From contig OZ240665.1 in the NCBI GenBank assembly GCA_965198565.1, positions 3,286,001 to 3,350,000 on the forward strand: a stretch of 64,000 bases of DNA, given 5' to 3'. This DNA comes from LMUY01 sp965198565. GTDB taxonomy: Bacteria > Pseudomonadota > Alphaproteobacteria > Acetobacterales > Acetobacteraceae. A model generated the notes under the pieces. That model was not told where the DNA came from. It did not search any database and was given only the letters and a program-made list of their open reading frames with translations. Made by a program: the position numbers and the translations under genes. Of this stretch, positions 43,404-51,977 are shown piece after piece. Position 1 is the first letter of the stretch; every line of letters starts with the position of its first letter.

Positions 43404-43829
43404 TGCTTTCTCCCCTCTCGTCATGTCCTGGCCCAATCTACTCACAGTGTTTCGCCTTAGGGTATGAACAATTTCATGAATCCTCCCTTAACGGCCATGT
43501 TCGCCCCTACCTGGTTCACACATCTCCAACCGGAGACTATCTTCCTCTCCCGCGGGCGGGAGAGGGCCGGGGTGAGGGTGCGAGGGCCGCGATCCGTCGG
43601 AGGAGTTGATTGATTTCGCTGGATTGTGCGCGACCCAAGAGCCCTCACCCCGACCCTCTCCCGTGTAGGACGGGAGAGGGAGAAGAAGGATTGTCCACCG
43701 CATGCGCGTATAGAGACGATGCGTGCATCGCGAAGGATCCGTCCTGGTCGTTTGCCCCGCCGGGCCGCACACTGCTCTCGACAAGCAGCCCGGCAGAGAA
43801 CAAGACCGGCTGAACCAGGAGGGACCGAA
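43404..43829. other. Intergenic region between divergent M48 and glcB genes
   Basis: About 425 bases with no convincing gene. It contains a facing pair of REP-like palindromes and should hold both promoters. The 3' side carries a strong aggaggg ribosome-binding site seven bases before the glcB start. An open frame continuing upstream of glcB starts inside the repeat and is not supported. Confidence 0.5.
43541..43690. repeat. Facing pair of REP-like palindromes
   Basis: Forward copy at 43541-43580 and inverted copy at 43641-43690, separated by 60 bases, the widest spacing in the window. This pair lies between divergent genes, so the element is not confined to 3' ends. Confidence 0.85.
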
Positions 43830-45992
43830 ATGAACCGCACGACAGCGCACGGCCTGCAGGTCGAGACCGAGCTCTATCGCTTCATCAAGGACGAGGCGCT
43901 GCCCGGCACCGGTGTAGACGCAGATGCCTTCGGGCGCGGTTTCGCTGCCCTGGTGGCGGATCTGATGCCGCGCAACCGAGCCCTCCTGGCGCATCGGGAC
44001 GCGCTACAGGCCAAGATCGACGCCTGGCACCGCGACCACGCAGCCGCCGAGCCCGACCCGGCGGGCTACCAGGCCTTCCTGCACGAGATTGGCTACCTGC
44101 AGCCGGACCCGGCGTCGTTCGCGGTGGAAACCGCCAACGTGGACGCCGAGATCGCCGCCATCGCCGGCCCGCAGCTCGTCGTGCCGATGAGCAACGCCCG
44201 CTACTCGCTCAACGCCGCCAATGCGCGCTGGGGCAGCCTCTATGACGCGCTGTATGGCACGGACGCGATCGACGAGGCGGACGGCGCCGGGCGTGGCGGC
44301 ACGTTCAATCCGGTCCGCGGCGCCAAGGTGGTGGCGCGCGCCAAGGCGGTGCTCGACCAGGCGGCGCCGCTGGCGGGCGGCTCGCATGCCCGGGTGATGC
44401 GGTATGTCGTCGATCGCGACCAGTTGGCGGCCGAGTTGGAGAGCGGCGGCACGACGGGGCTGGCCGACCCGGCGCAGTTCGCGGGCTATCGCGGCGATGC
44501 GGCCGATCCCACCGCCGTTCTGTTGAAGAACAACGGCTTGCACATCGAAGTGCAGATCGACCGGACGCATTTCATCGGCAAGGACGACCCAGCGGGGGTC
44601 GCCGACATGGTGATCGAGTCCGCCATCAGCACCATCATGGATTGCGAGGACAGCGTCGCGGCGGTGGATGCCGAGGACAAGGTGCTGATCTACCGCAACT
44701 GGCTCGGGCTGATGCAGGGCAGCCTGTCCGCCTCGTTCGAAAAGGGCGGCCAGACGCTCGAACGCAAGCTCAATGCCGACCGCGCGTATACCGCGCCCGG
44801 CGGCGGCACGCTGGTGCTGCCGGGCCGCAGCCTGATGCTGGTGCGCAATGTCGGCCACCACATGGTCACCGACGCCGTGCTCACGGCGGCAGGCGAGGAG
44901 ATCCCGGAGGGCATGCTGGACGCGATGGTGACGTCGCTGATCGCCATGCACGACCTGCAGCCCGGCGCCCGGCGCAACAGCCGCGCCGGGTCGGTCTACA
45001 TCGTGAAGCCCAAGATGCACGGGGCAGACGAGGTGGCGTTCAGCAGCGAGCTGTTCGGGCGGGTGGAACAGGTGCTCGGCCTGCCGCACGCGACCATCAA
45101 GATGGGCATCATGGACGAGGAGCGGCGGACCAGCGCCAACCTTGCCGCCTGCATCGCGGCGGCGCGTGAGCGGGTGGCGTTCATCAACACCGGCTTCCTC
45201 GACCGCACCGGCGACGAAATCCACACCTCCATCGAAGCGGGCGCCTTCATCCGCAAGAACGATATCAAGGGCACGCCCTGGATCGCCGCGTATGAGGCGC
45301 GCAACGTGACCATCGGCTTGGCGGCCGGGCTGCGCGGGCGGGCGCAGATTGGCAAGGGCATGTGGGCGGCGCCTGATCGCATGGCCGAGATGCTGGCGCA
45401 GAAGGGGGGCCATCCGCAGGCGGGGGCGAACACCGCGTGGGTGCCGTCCCCCACCGCCGCGACTTTGCACGCGCTGCATTACCATCAGGTGAATGTGGCC
45501 GAGCGCCAATCCGCGCTGGCGGGCGCCGCGCCGGCCCCGCTGTCGGACCTGCTGACCATCCCGCTGGCTGGGCCGGTAAACTGGGCGCCGGACGAGGTGC
45601 AGGCCGAGCTGGAGAACAACGTCCAGGGCATCCTGGGCTATGTGGTGCGCTGGGTGGACCAGGGGGTGGGCTGCTCCAAGGTGCCGGACATCCACGACGT
45701 CGGGCTGATGGAAGACCGCGCCACCTTGCGCATCAGCAGCCAGCACATCGCGAATTGGCTGCTGCATGGTGTGGTGAGCGAGGCGCAGGTCATGGCAACG
45801 CTGCGCCGGATGGCGAGCGTGGTGGACCAGCAGAACGCGGCCGACCCGGCGTATCGCGCGATGGCGCCCGGGTTCGACGGCCCGGCGTTCCACGCCGCCT
45901 GCGACCTGGTGTTCAAGGGCCGGGCGCAGCCGAACGGCTACACCGAGTTCATCCTGCACAAGCGCCGGCGGGAGGCCAAGGCGGCGGGGTGA
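43830..45992 (+). CDS. glcB: Malate synthase G
   Basis: A 720-residue monomeric enzyme condensing glyoxylate with acetyl-CoA to malate. Typical stretches are NARYSLNAANARWGSLYDALYG (as NARYSLNAAN), the magnesium-site MDCEDSVAAVD, KPKMHG with catalytic context, MGIMDEERRTS, and the active-site aspartate region PDIHDVGLMEDRATLRIS (abridged PDIHDVGLMED). Length is normal for isoform G. The ATG is supported by an aggaggg ribosome-binding site. Isocitrate lyase is not in the window. Confidence 0.95.
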   Translation: MNRTTAHGLQVETELYRFIKDEALPGTGVDADAFGRGFAALVADLMPRNRALLAHRDALQAKIDAWHRDHAAAEPDPAGYQAFLHEIGYLQPDPASFAVETANVDAEIAAIAGPQLVVPMSNARYSLNAANARWGSLYDALYGTDAIDEADGAGRGGTFNPVRGAKVVARAKAVLDQAAPLAGGSHARVMRYVVDRDQLAAELESGGTTGLADPAQFAGYRGDAADPTAVLLKNNGLHIEVQIDRTHFIGKDDPAGVADMVIESAISTIMDCEDSVAAVDAEDKVLIYRNWLGLMQGSLSASFEKGGQTLERKLNADRAYTAPGGGTLVLPGRSLMLVRNVGHHMVTDAVLTAAGEEIPEGMLDAMVTSLIAMHDLQPGARRNSRAGSVYIVKPKMHGADEVAFSSELFGRVEQVLGLPHATIKMGIMDEERRTSANLAACIAAARERVAFINTGFLDRTGDEIHTSIEAGAFIRKNDIKGTPWIAAYEARNVTIGLAAGLRGRAQIGKGMWAAPDRMAEMLAQKGGHPQAGANTAWVPSPTAATLHALHYHQVNVAERQSALAGAAPAPLSDLLTIPLAGPVNWAPDEVQAELENNVQGILGYVVRWVDQGVGCSKVPDIHDVGLMEDRATLRISSQHIANWLLHGVVSEAQVMATLRRMASVVDQQNAADPAYRAMAPGFDGPAFHAACDLVFKGRAQPNGYTEFILHKRRREAKAAG

Positions 45993-46000
45993 CGTATCAG

Positions 46001-46126
46001 TCTTCTCCCTCTCCCGCTGGCGGGAGAGGGCCGGGGTGAGGGTGGGAGCGCTGCCAAGTCGCCAACTCAGTGCCCAAGAGCCCTCACCCCGACCCTCTCC
46101 CGTGAAGGACGGGAGAGGGAGAAGCA
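46001..46126. repeat. Facing pair of REP-like palindromes between glcB and DUF2141 gene
   Basis: Forward copy at 46001-46043 and inverted copy at 46079-46126 with 35 bases between. Fills the gap between two convergent genes. Confidence 0.85.
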
Positions 46127-46130
46127 GCAC

Positions 46131-46610
46131 CTAGTTGAAATACCGCAGGCTGAAGCGGATCGCGCCGCCGTCGGGGCCGACGCTGAACGCGGCGGCGTCG
46201 AAGCTGGGGGGGCCGAAGCGCATCGGCGCGTCATTGGAAAAGCCGATCCCTTCGGTCGGAATGCCGAAGAAGTTGCGGTCGATCTTGTCGTTGTCGTTTT
46301 CGTCGTGGAACGCCTGCGCTGCGTAGATGCCGGGCGGCACCCCGGTCACGCGCACCGTCACGGATCCAATGGCGGCGGGGGCGCGGCCATGGTAGCGGCA
46401 TGTCGGCTGCAGGAACGTGGTGCGGTCGCAGATCGCCACCAGCACATGGCCGTTGGCCGAGCGCACCCCAGTAACAGTCACCTCGACCAGTCCCGTGGGG
46501 GCGCCGAGGTCTGCCGCAGCCGGTCGCGCCATCAGCAGCAAGCCAACGCACGCGCTCGTCACCCACCACCTCACCCACCACCTCACCCACCACCTCACCC
46601 ACCACCTCAC
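46131..46610 (-). CDS. Exported DUF2141 protein with a repeat-encoded signal region
   Basis: A 159-residue protein. The mature part after ARPAAADLG is a DUF2141 domain: GLVEVTVTGVRSANGHVLVAIC, then GVPPGIYAAQAFHDENDNDKIDRN (abridged YAAQAFHDENDN) and the GFSNDAP and FGPP stretches, a small beta-sandwich often found beside carotenoid genes. The likely start is a GTG overlapping the glycosyltransferase stop (GTGA). From there the DNA holds four 12-base repeats that encode RWWV four times, and then TSACVGLLL, so the leading part of the signal peptide is built from a tandem repeat. Last gene of the carotenoid unit. Confidence 0.72.
   Translation of the reverse strand: MRWWVRWWVRWWVRWWVTSACVGLLLMARPAAADLGAPTGLVEVTVTGVRSANGHVLVAICDRTTFLQPTCRYHGRAPAAIGSVTVRVTGVPPGIYAAQAFHDENDNDKIDRNFFGIPTEGIGFSNDAPMRFGPPSFDAAAFSVGPDGGAIRFSLRYFN
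46561..46608. repeat. 12-bp tandem repeat, four copies, in a signal-peptide region
   Basis: Four perfect copies of acccaccacctc on the plus strand, which read as RWWV in the minus-strand frame. Unit length is a multiple of three, so copy-number change would lengthen or shorten the signal region without shifting the frame, and would also move the overlap with the upstream gene. Confidence 0.93.
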
Positions 46611-47698
46611 TGGGCGGGATATGTGCGGCCCCGCCAGGTCGCCGGGCGGCCACGCAGTTGGCGCAGCAGCGCGGCCCATTGCACCACCAGCAACGCCACC
46701 ACCCCAAACGGGTGCAGCACCGCGCTCAATTCGGGCTGGCGGAAGCGGGCCGCCAGCACCAGGCGCAGCCCGATGGAAAGCACCAGGGCAGCCACAGCGG
46801 CCGTGCTCGGCGCGGTCAGCACCAGCAGCAGCGGCAGCACATGCCCGCCCGCCAGCAGCAGCGACCAGACGAAGATGGCGCCAGGCTTGGCCATGCCCTC
46901 GGTCGCGTTCTTGCCCAAACCCTCCCAAAGCTGGGCGGCGGAGGAATACATCCGGCACTCGGCCAGCCGCGTGGCGTCGAACAGCCCGGTCATCTGCCCG
47001 GCCCGGCGGAAGGCGCGGGGCAGGGTCAGGCCATCGTGCAGCGAGGCGCGGATGGCGCCGTGCCCCCCAGCGGCCGCATAGGCGTCGCGCCGGGCAATGA
47101 ACAACTGGCCACACCCGGCGCCCAGACCGACCGTCAGGCTGCGGCGCATCAGGCCCATGGGCAGGTAGCCCAGCAACAGGAAGTGGATCAGCGGCAACAG
47201 GAGCTGCTCCGACCAGGTCAGCACCACCTGGTGCGGGAAGCCGCTGGCCAGTCCTACCTTGTGGCGCTGCATGAAGCCAGCCATCCGGGCCAGCGCGTCG
47301 GGCGCGAGCCGCACATCTGCGTCCACGAACACGAACAGGTCGTGCCGCGCGGCGGCGGCCAGGGCGGCGCAGGCGTGCTGCTTGCCCGACCAGCCGGCCG
47401 GCAGCATGCCGCCGCTCAGCACGCGCAGCCGCGGGTCGGCGATGCTGGCGAGCAGTTCGCTGGTGCCGTCGGTCGACCCGTCGTCCAGCACGACCAATTC
47501 CAGGTTCACCCCCTGATTGGCGAGCACCGCCTGCGCGGCCGGCAGGATGTTGGCGGCCTCGTTGCGCGCCGGGATCAGCACCGAGATGGGGGGCGAGCCA
47601 GCCGCGGGCGCAGGCGTGCGATAGGCCAGGAGGTTTGGGATCGCGACCAGCACCGGGATCAGCGCCAGCAGCAGCGCGAGCACGCCGAGCGCGGTCAT
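46607..47698 (-). CDS. Family 2 glycosyltransferase (CrtQ-like)
   Basis: A 363-residue membrane glycosyltransferase. It has an N-terminal helix, a GT-A domain with SVLIPARNEAANI, VVLDDGSTDGT and the metal-binding FVDADVRL, and three helices near the C-terminus. This design matches the transferases that glycosylate carotenoid acids (CrtQ in Staphylococcus). Position between an acyltransferase and DUF2141, downstream of CrtN- and CrtP-like genes, supports a role in adding sugar to a C30 carotenoid. It abuts the acyltransferase (TGA then ATG) and overlaps DUF2141. No product has been shown. Confidence 0.75.
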   Translation of the reverse strand: MTALGVLALLLALIPVLVAIPNLLAYRTPAPAAGSPPISVLIPARNEAANILPAAQAVLANQGVNLELVVLDDGSTDGTSELLASIADPRLRVLSGGMLPAGWSGKQHACAALAAAARHDLFVFVDADVRLAPDALARMAGFMQRHKVGLASGFPHQVVLTWSEQLLLPLIHFLLLGYLPMGLMRRSLTVGLGAGCGQLFIARRDAYAAAGGHGAIRASLHDGLTLPRAFRRAGQMTGLFDATRLAECRMYSSAAQLWEGLGKNATEGMAKPGAIFVWSLLLAGGHVLPLLLVLTAPSTAAVAALVLSIGLRLVLAARFRQPELSAVLHPFGVVALLVVQWAALLRQLRGRPATWRGRTYPAQ

Positions 47699-48493
47699 TC
47701 AGCGCTCGCCCTCGTGGCTGGGGTCGAACTTGCGGCCGTGCAGCGCCGCGAGGGACCAGCGCCACGCGTCGTAGATGCCGCCAATGCCAGCGCCGCCGCG
47801 AACCAGCGGCTGGAACAGCGCCGGGTCACGGGTGGCCGCCTCGGTGGAGAGCGTGTCCATCGTCTGCGTCAAACTCCGTTCCAGCCGGTCGAGCCACTCC
47901 GCGCTGCTGGGCTCGCTGCTGGACTCCAGGGGCTCGCCGAAGCGGAGCAGGGCCTCGGGGCGGCTTTCGTTCCAGAAGCTGTATTCGATGGCAAGGGGCA
48001 GGATGGTGGTGCCGGGCACGCGGCGGGCGAGATGGGCCAGCCCGGGCCGCAGGCGGACGGGCCGGATGCGCGCGTCGGTAAAGGCGCCTTCCGCGGTGAT
48101 CCAGAGCATGGCGCTGGGCCGCTCGAGCACGGCCAGCGCGGTGTGGAGGAAGATGGCGGCGCCGCGCCGATCATCCAGCGGCACGCCGAACACGCCCATT
48201 CGCTCGAGCAGGCGGTATTTGCCGAGGGCGGCGGCGTCCATCGGGCCGAAGCCGGCATAGCGCGGGAACAGCATGTCGCAGAGCAGGATGTAGATCGCCG
48301 GGTCCCACCAGGAGGGGTGGTTGGAGTAGACGATCAGCGGGCGGCCGGGCGTCGCGCGCGGGGCGCCGCTGCGGGAGAGGCGGACGGCGTGGAAGTTCCG
48401 GCTGGCATACCAGCGGATATAGAAGGCGAACAGGCGAAACAGGGGCTCGGAGCGGCGGGCGATGATGCGGCCGGCGTCGGTACGGTCAGACAT
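47699..48493 (-). CDS. Lysophospholipid acyltransferase family protein (CrtO-like role)
   Basis: A 264-residue membrane-associated acyltransferase. The HX4D catalytic motif is NHPSWWD (near 58), with GVPLDDRRGA and the WITAEGAF glycerol-3-phosphate-type motif after it. By position it would esterify a glycosylated carotenoid with a fatty acid, the job of CrtO in staphyloxanthin synthesis, although the two families need not be homologous. Start ATG at 48493; spaced 148 bases from the CrtP-like gene by a facing repeat pair. Confidence 0.78.
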   Translation of the reverse strand: MSDRTDAGRIIARRSEPLFRLFAFYIRWYASRNFHAVRLSRSGAPRATPGRPLIVYSNHPSWWDPAIYILLCDMLFPRYAGFGPMDAAALGKYRLLERMGVFGVPLDDRRGAAIFLHTALAVLERPSAMLWITAEGAFTDARIRPVRLRPGLAHLARRVPGTTILPLAIEYSFWNESRPEALLRFGEPLESSSEPSSAEWLDRLERSLTQTMDTLSTEAATRDPALFQPLVRGGAGIGGIYDAWRWSLAALHGRKFDPSHEGER

Positions 48494-48514
48494 GGGGCGA
48501 TTGGACGGTCAATA

Positions 48515-48613
48515 GCCCTCTCTCTCTGGGAGAGGGTTGGGTGAGGGGTGCGCCGACGCGATCGACTGTGCGGCCACCCCTCACCCCGGCCCTCTCCCAG
48601 AGGGAGAGGGAGA
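48515..48613. repeat. Facing pair of REP-like palindromes inside the carotenoid unit
   Basis: Forward copy at 48515-48549 and inverted copy at 48577-48613. It occupies the gap between the CrtP-like gene and the acyltransferase and may separate their expression levels. Confidence 0.85.
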
Positions 48614-48642
48614 CGCTTGGGCTGGGCGCTGTCTTGCGCGAG

Positions 48643-50172
48643 TCACGCGCTGAGCGGGGCGGCGTTGCTGGTGCGGTCGCGGTCCAGGCTGTCGGCGGCG
48701 ATCCAGCCGGACATCAGCACCATCGGCATGCCCGGACCCGGATGCGCCGCGCCGCCCGCGAGATACAACCCGGCGAGGTCGCGGGAGCGGTTGCCGGGCT
48801 TGAACGCGCCGAAGAACTTGCCGTGGCTGGCCAGCCCGTAGATCGCGCCGTTCAGCACCCGGTAGCGCTCGTGGATGTCGGCGGGGGTGAGGGTGCGCTC
48901 GAACACGATGCGGCTTTCCAGGTCCGGCATGCCGGCGCAGCGGGCGAGCTTCTCCAGGATCACGCGGCGATACTTGGGCAGCATGTCCGACCAGTCGTGA
49001 TGCGGGCGCAGATACGGGGTATGGACCAGCACATACAGCGCCTCGCCGCCCGGGGGCGCCACGCCGGGCTCGGTGCGGGCGGTGGCGGCGATGTAGCAGG
49101 TCGGGTCGGGGGCGGGCTCGCCCTTGTTGTAGATCCAGTCGAACTCCTCTTCCGGGTCGCGCGAGAACACGAAGTCGTGGTGCAGCAGGTGGTCGTAGCC
49201 GCGGTCCAGGCCGAGATAGAGCACCACGCCGGAGCAGGCCGGTTCGCGGTTCCAGCGTTTGCCGAAGCTGCGCGCCGCCTCGCCGCCGACCAGCTCGCGA
49301 TAGGTGCGCACGCTGTCCATGTTGGACACCAGGGCGGAGAGCGGGATGGTCTCGCCGGCGTCGGTTTCGACCGCGCTCACCGCACCCCGGTCGGAGACGA
49401 TGCGGCGGATCCCGGTGGAGAGGCGAATCTCCACGCCCAGGTCTTCCGCCAGTTTGGCGAGCGCGACCGGCACCGCCCGGGTGCCGCCCATCGGGTACCA
49501 AACGCCGCCATCGGTCTGCATATGCCCGATCGAGCACAGCACGGCAGGGGAATTATACGGCGAGGAGCCGACATACTGCACGAAATGGTCGAGCATCTGC
49601 GCCACCCGGGCGTCGGGCACGCGCTTGCGGATCTCCTTGGCCACCGTGCTGCCCATACGCAGGCTCATCACGTCGCGCAGGGTGGACAGGTCCATGTTCT
49701 TCTTGAAATCAAGCGTGTCGCGGATGTCTTCCACGCTGCGCCAGAAGAAGAAACGCTCGCTGACGCCGTGCAGCCCGTCGCTCATGCGCAGGAAGTCGCG
49801 GTAGCCCTCGCTGTTGCCGGGAGCGAACGTGTCGAGGTTGCCCACCATCGCCGCGGTGTCCTCGGTGAGGTCCAACACGGCGCCGTCGTCGAAGAAGCAG
49901 CGCCATTGCGGGTCGAGCCGGCGCAGGTCGAGTGCGGCGTCGAGGTCGCGGCCGGCCTCGGCGAAGATGCGGCGCAGCACGGCGGGAACGGTGAGGATGG
50001 TCGGCCCCATGTCGAAGCGGAAGCCGTCTTCCTCGAGCACGGCCGCCTTGCCGCCGACCCAGTCGTTCTTTTCGAACAGGATCACGCGATGCCCGCGCGC
50101 GCCGAGCACGCAGGCAGCGGCGAGGCCGCCCAAGCCGCCACCGACCACGCCGACCGGGTCTAGAGTACTCAT
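48643..50172 (-). CDS. crtP: Carotenoid oxygenase of the CrtP type (CrtI/CrtN superfamily)
   Basis: A 509-residue FAD-dependent oxidase. The dinucleotide motif GVVGGGLGGLAAA starts at residue 7. Blocks LDPQWRCFFDDG, QYVGSSPYNSPAVL, GVWYPMGGTRAV, LNGAIYGLAS and HPGPGMPMVLMSG match, as I remember it, Staphylococcus CrtP (4,4'-diaponeurosporene oxygenase) better than plain desaturases. In a C30 pathway it would oxidise a terminal methyl to the aldehyde or acid. The ATG overlaps the stop of the CrtN-like gene by four bases. Ordinary phytoene desaturase activity is the alternative. Confidence 0.72.
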   Translation of the reverse strand: MSTLDPVGVVGGGLGGLAAACVLGARGHRVILFEKNDWVGGKAAVLEEDGFRFDMGPTILTVPAVLRRIFAEAGRDLDAALDLRRLDPQWRCFFDDGAVLDLTEDTAAMVGNLDTFAPGNSEGYRDFLRMSDGLHGVSERFFFWRSVEDIRDTLDFKKNMDLSTLRDVMSLRMGSTVAKEIRKRVPDARVAQMLDHFVQYVGSSPYNSPAVLCSIGHMQTDGGVWYPMGGTRAVPVALAKLAEDLGVEIRLSTGIRRIVSDRGAVSAVETDAGETIPLSALVSNMDSVRTYRELVGGEAARSFGKRWNREPACSGVVLYLGLDRGYDHLLHHDFVFSRDPEEEFDWIYNKGEPAPDPTCYIAATARTEPGVAPPGGEALYVLVHTPYLRPHHDWSDMLPKYRRVILEKLARCAGMPDLESRIVFERTLTPADIHERYRVLNGAIYGLASHGKFFGAFKPGNRSRDLAGLYLAGGAAHPGPGMPMVLMSGWIAADSLDRDRTSNAAPLSA

Positions 50173-51746
50173 GCGACCTCCGCGATGGCTGGTTGATACT
50201 CGGGTTCGGCCATCAGCGACGGGCCCCAATGCGGTTGCAGGCCGAGGTCTTCCACCATGAGCTTGCTGGTGATGCGGGCGCCCTCGAAAATCACGGGCAG
50301 GCCGCTGCCGGGATGGGTGCCGCCGCCGACGAGGTAGACGCTCTCGAGGTCCTCGAAGCGGTTGCGCGGGCGCCAGTGCAGCATCTGCCGCAGGTTGTGC
50401 GCCAGGTTGAAGGTGGCGCCGCGGAAGATGTTCAGGTCCGCCTCCCAGTCGCTCGGGGTGAGCACCTGCTCGAACACGATGCGCTGCTCGATGTCGTGCA
50501 CGCCAAGTTTTTCCAACTGGCGGAGCACTAGGTTGCGGTAGCGCGCCTTTTCCGCCGCCCAGTCCACGCCGCTGCCGACGCGGTTGCCGACCGGCACCAA
50601 CACGTAGAGCGTCGAATAGCCGGCGGGTGCGAGCGCCGGGTCGGTGACGCAGGCGTTCTGCACGTAGAAGGAGGGCTCGTCCGGGGGCGCCATGCCGTCC
50701 TCGATGTCGGCCACGAAGCGGCGGTATTCGCGGCTCAGGAAGATGGTGTGGTGCGACAGGTCGGGCAGCTCCCCCTTGATGCCCAGGTAGAGCATGAAGG
50801 TGGAGCAGGAGAATTTCTTGGTGGCGAGCTTGCGGTCGGTCCAGCGGCGGCGCAGGCGGTCGGGCACCAGGGTGGACATGGCGTTGGCAAAGTCCGCGTT
50901 GATCACCAGCGCGTCCACGTCGGTGTGCCCGGCGTCGGTGCGGACCCCGGTGGCGCGGCGGCCGGCGAAGGTGATCTCCCGCACGGGCTCGCCCATGCGG
51001 AACCGCACCCCCATGCTGCGCGCCACCCGTTCCATCGCGGTCATCACGGCGCCGCAGCCGCCGCGCGGGTGATACACGCCGAACTCGTATTCCATGAACG
51101 AGAGGATGGTGAACAGGCTGGGGCAGCGGAACGGCGACATCCCCAGGTATTTGGACTGGAACGAGAACGCCAGGCGCACCCGGTCATCGCTGAAATAGGT
51201 GGCGAGGTCGCTGTCCACGGTGCGGTGCGGGCGCATCAGCTTGAGTGAGCGCAGCATGTCGGGGCGCAGCAGGTCGAGCGCGCTGTGGAATGGCGATTCC
51301 AGGATCGGCTTGAAGGCGGCCAGCTTGGCGCGGTTGTCGGCCATGAAGCGGGGCAGGGCGGCGGCGTCGGCCTCGGCGAAGCGGGCGATTTCGATGGCGA
51401 GGCGCCCGAGGTCGTTGGTGGCGCGGATTTCGCCGCCGGACTCGAACACCAGATGGTATTGCGGATCGAGCCGGATCAGCTCGATCTCGTCTTCCAGCCG
51501 GCGCCCGCAAGCGGCGAAGATGTCGGACAGCACCCGGGGATAGAGGAAGAAGGTGGGCCCGGTGTCGAAGCGGAAGCTGCCTGCCGGGCTTTGCGCCTCC
51601 AGAGTGGCGGACCGGCCGCCGACCTTGTGGTGACGCTCGAACACGGTGACCTCGGCGCCGGCTTGGGCCATTAGCATAGCCGTCGCCAAACCCCCTGGAC
51701 CGGCGCCGACGATGCCGACCCGGCGTTGCAAACCCTGCCTACTCAA
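50169..51746 (-). CDS. crtN: Carotenoid desaturase of the CrtN type
   Basis: A 525-residue FAD-dependent desaturase. It has the N-terminal GIVGAGPGGLATAM, a FDTGPTFFLYPRVL block, FGVYHPRGGCGAV, SCSTFMLYLGI, VGSGVDW and the C-terminal VGGGTHPGSGLPVIFEGA. Several of these fit dehydrosqualene desaturase CrtN rather than C40 CrtI. The frame has no ATG near the start; TTG at 51746 with ggagg upstream, or TTG at 51731, are the best choices, and the frame open further upstream is antisense to recJ. It heads the five-gene carotenoid unit. No phytoene or dehydrosqualene synthase is in the window. Confidence 0.72.
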   Translation of the reverse strand: MSRQGLQRRVGIVGAGPGGLATAMLMAQAGAEVTVFERHHKVGGRSATLEAQSPAGSFRFDTGPTFFLYPRVLSDIFAACGRRLEDEIELIRLDPQYHLVFESGGEIRATNDLGRLAIEIARFAEADAAALPRFMADNRAKLAAFKPILESPFHSALDLLRPDMLRSLKLMRPHRTVDSDLATYFSDDRVRLAFSFQSKYLGMSPFRCPSLFTILSFMEYEFGVYHPRGGCGAVMTAMERVARSMGVRFRMGEPVREITFAGRRATGVRTDAGHTDVDALVINADFANAMSTLVPDRLRRRWTDRKLATKKFSCSTFMLYLGIKGELPDLSHHTIFLSREYRRFVADIEDGMAPPDEPSFYVQNACVTDPALAPAGYSTLYVLVPVGNRVGSGVDWAAEKARYRNLVLRQLEKLGVHDIEQRIVFEQVLTPSDWEADLNIFRGATFNLAHNLRQMLHWRPRNRFEDLESVYLVGGGTHPGSGLPVIFEGARITSKLMVEDLGLQPHWGPSLMAEPEYQPAIAEVA

Positions 51747-51977
51747 ACCCTGTGATCCTCCGCTGCGCTCGTGAGCCGGTGCGACTCGGACCTGGCGCCC
51801 ATCGTGCGACCTTATGGGACAGTTGCGACGGATGGGCCACGGCTCATCCCTCAACGACTTGGGGTGGGAAACGCTGTTGTCACGGTTGCGTCGTCGCGCA
51901 TTCTCGGTCGGGTCGCCTTTGTGTGTGCAAGCCTTGCTGCCATGCCGGCAGATAAGCCAAGCTGCCGCGGTGGCGAC

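Noticed and set aside
48643..51746. C40 carotenoid (CrtI/CrtD) reading of the two desaturases
   Set aside because: Kept only as an alternative; blocks in both proteins and the acyltransferase/glycosyltransferase neighbours fit CrtN/CrtP better.
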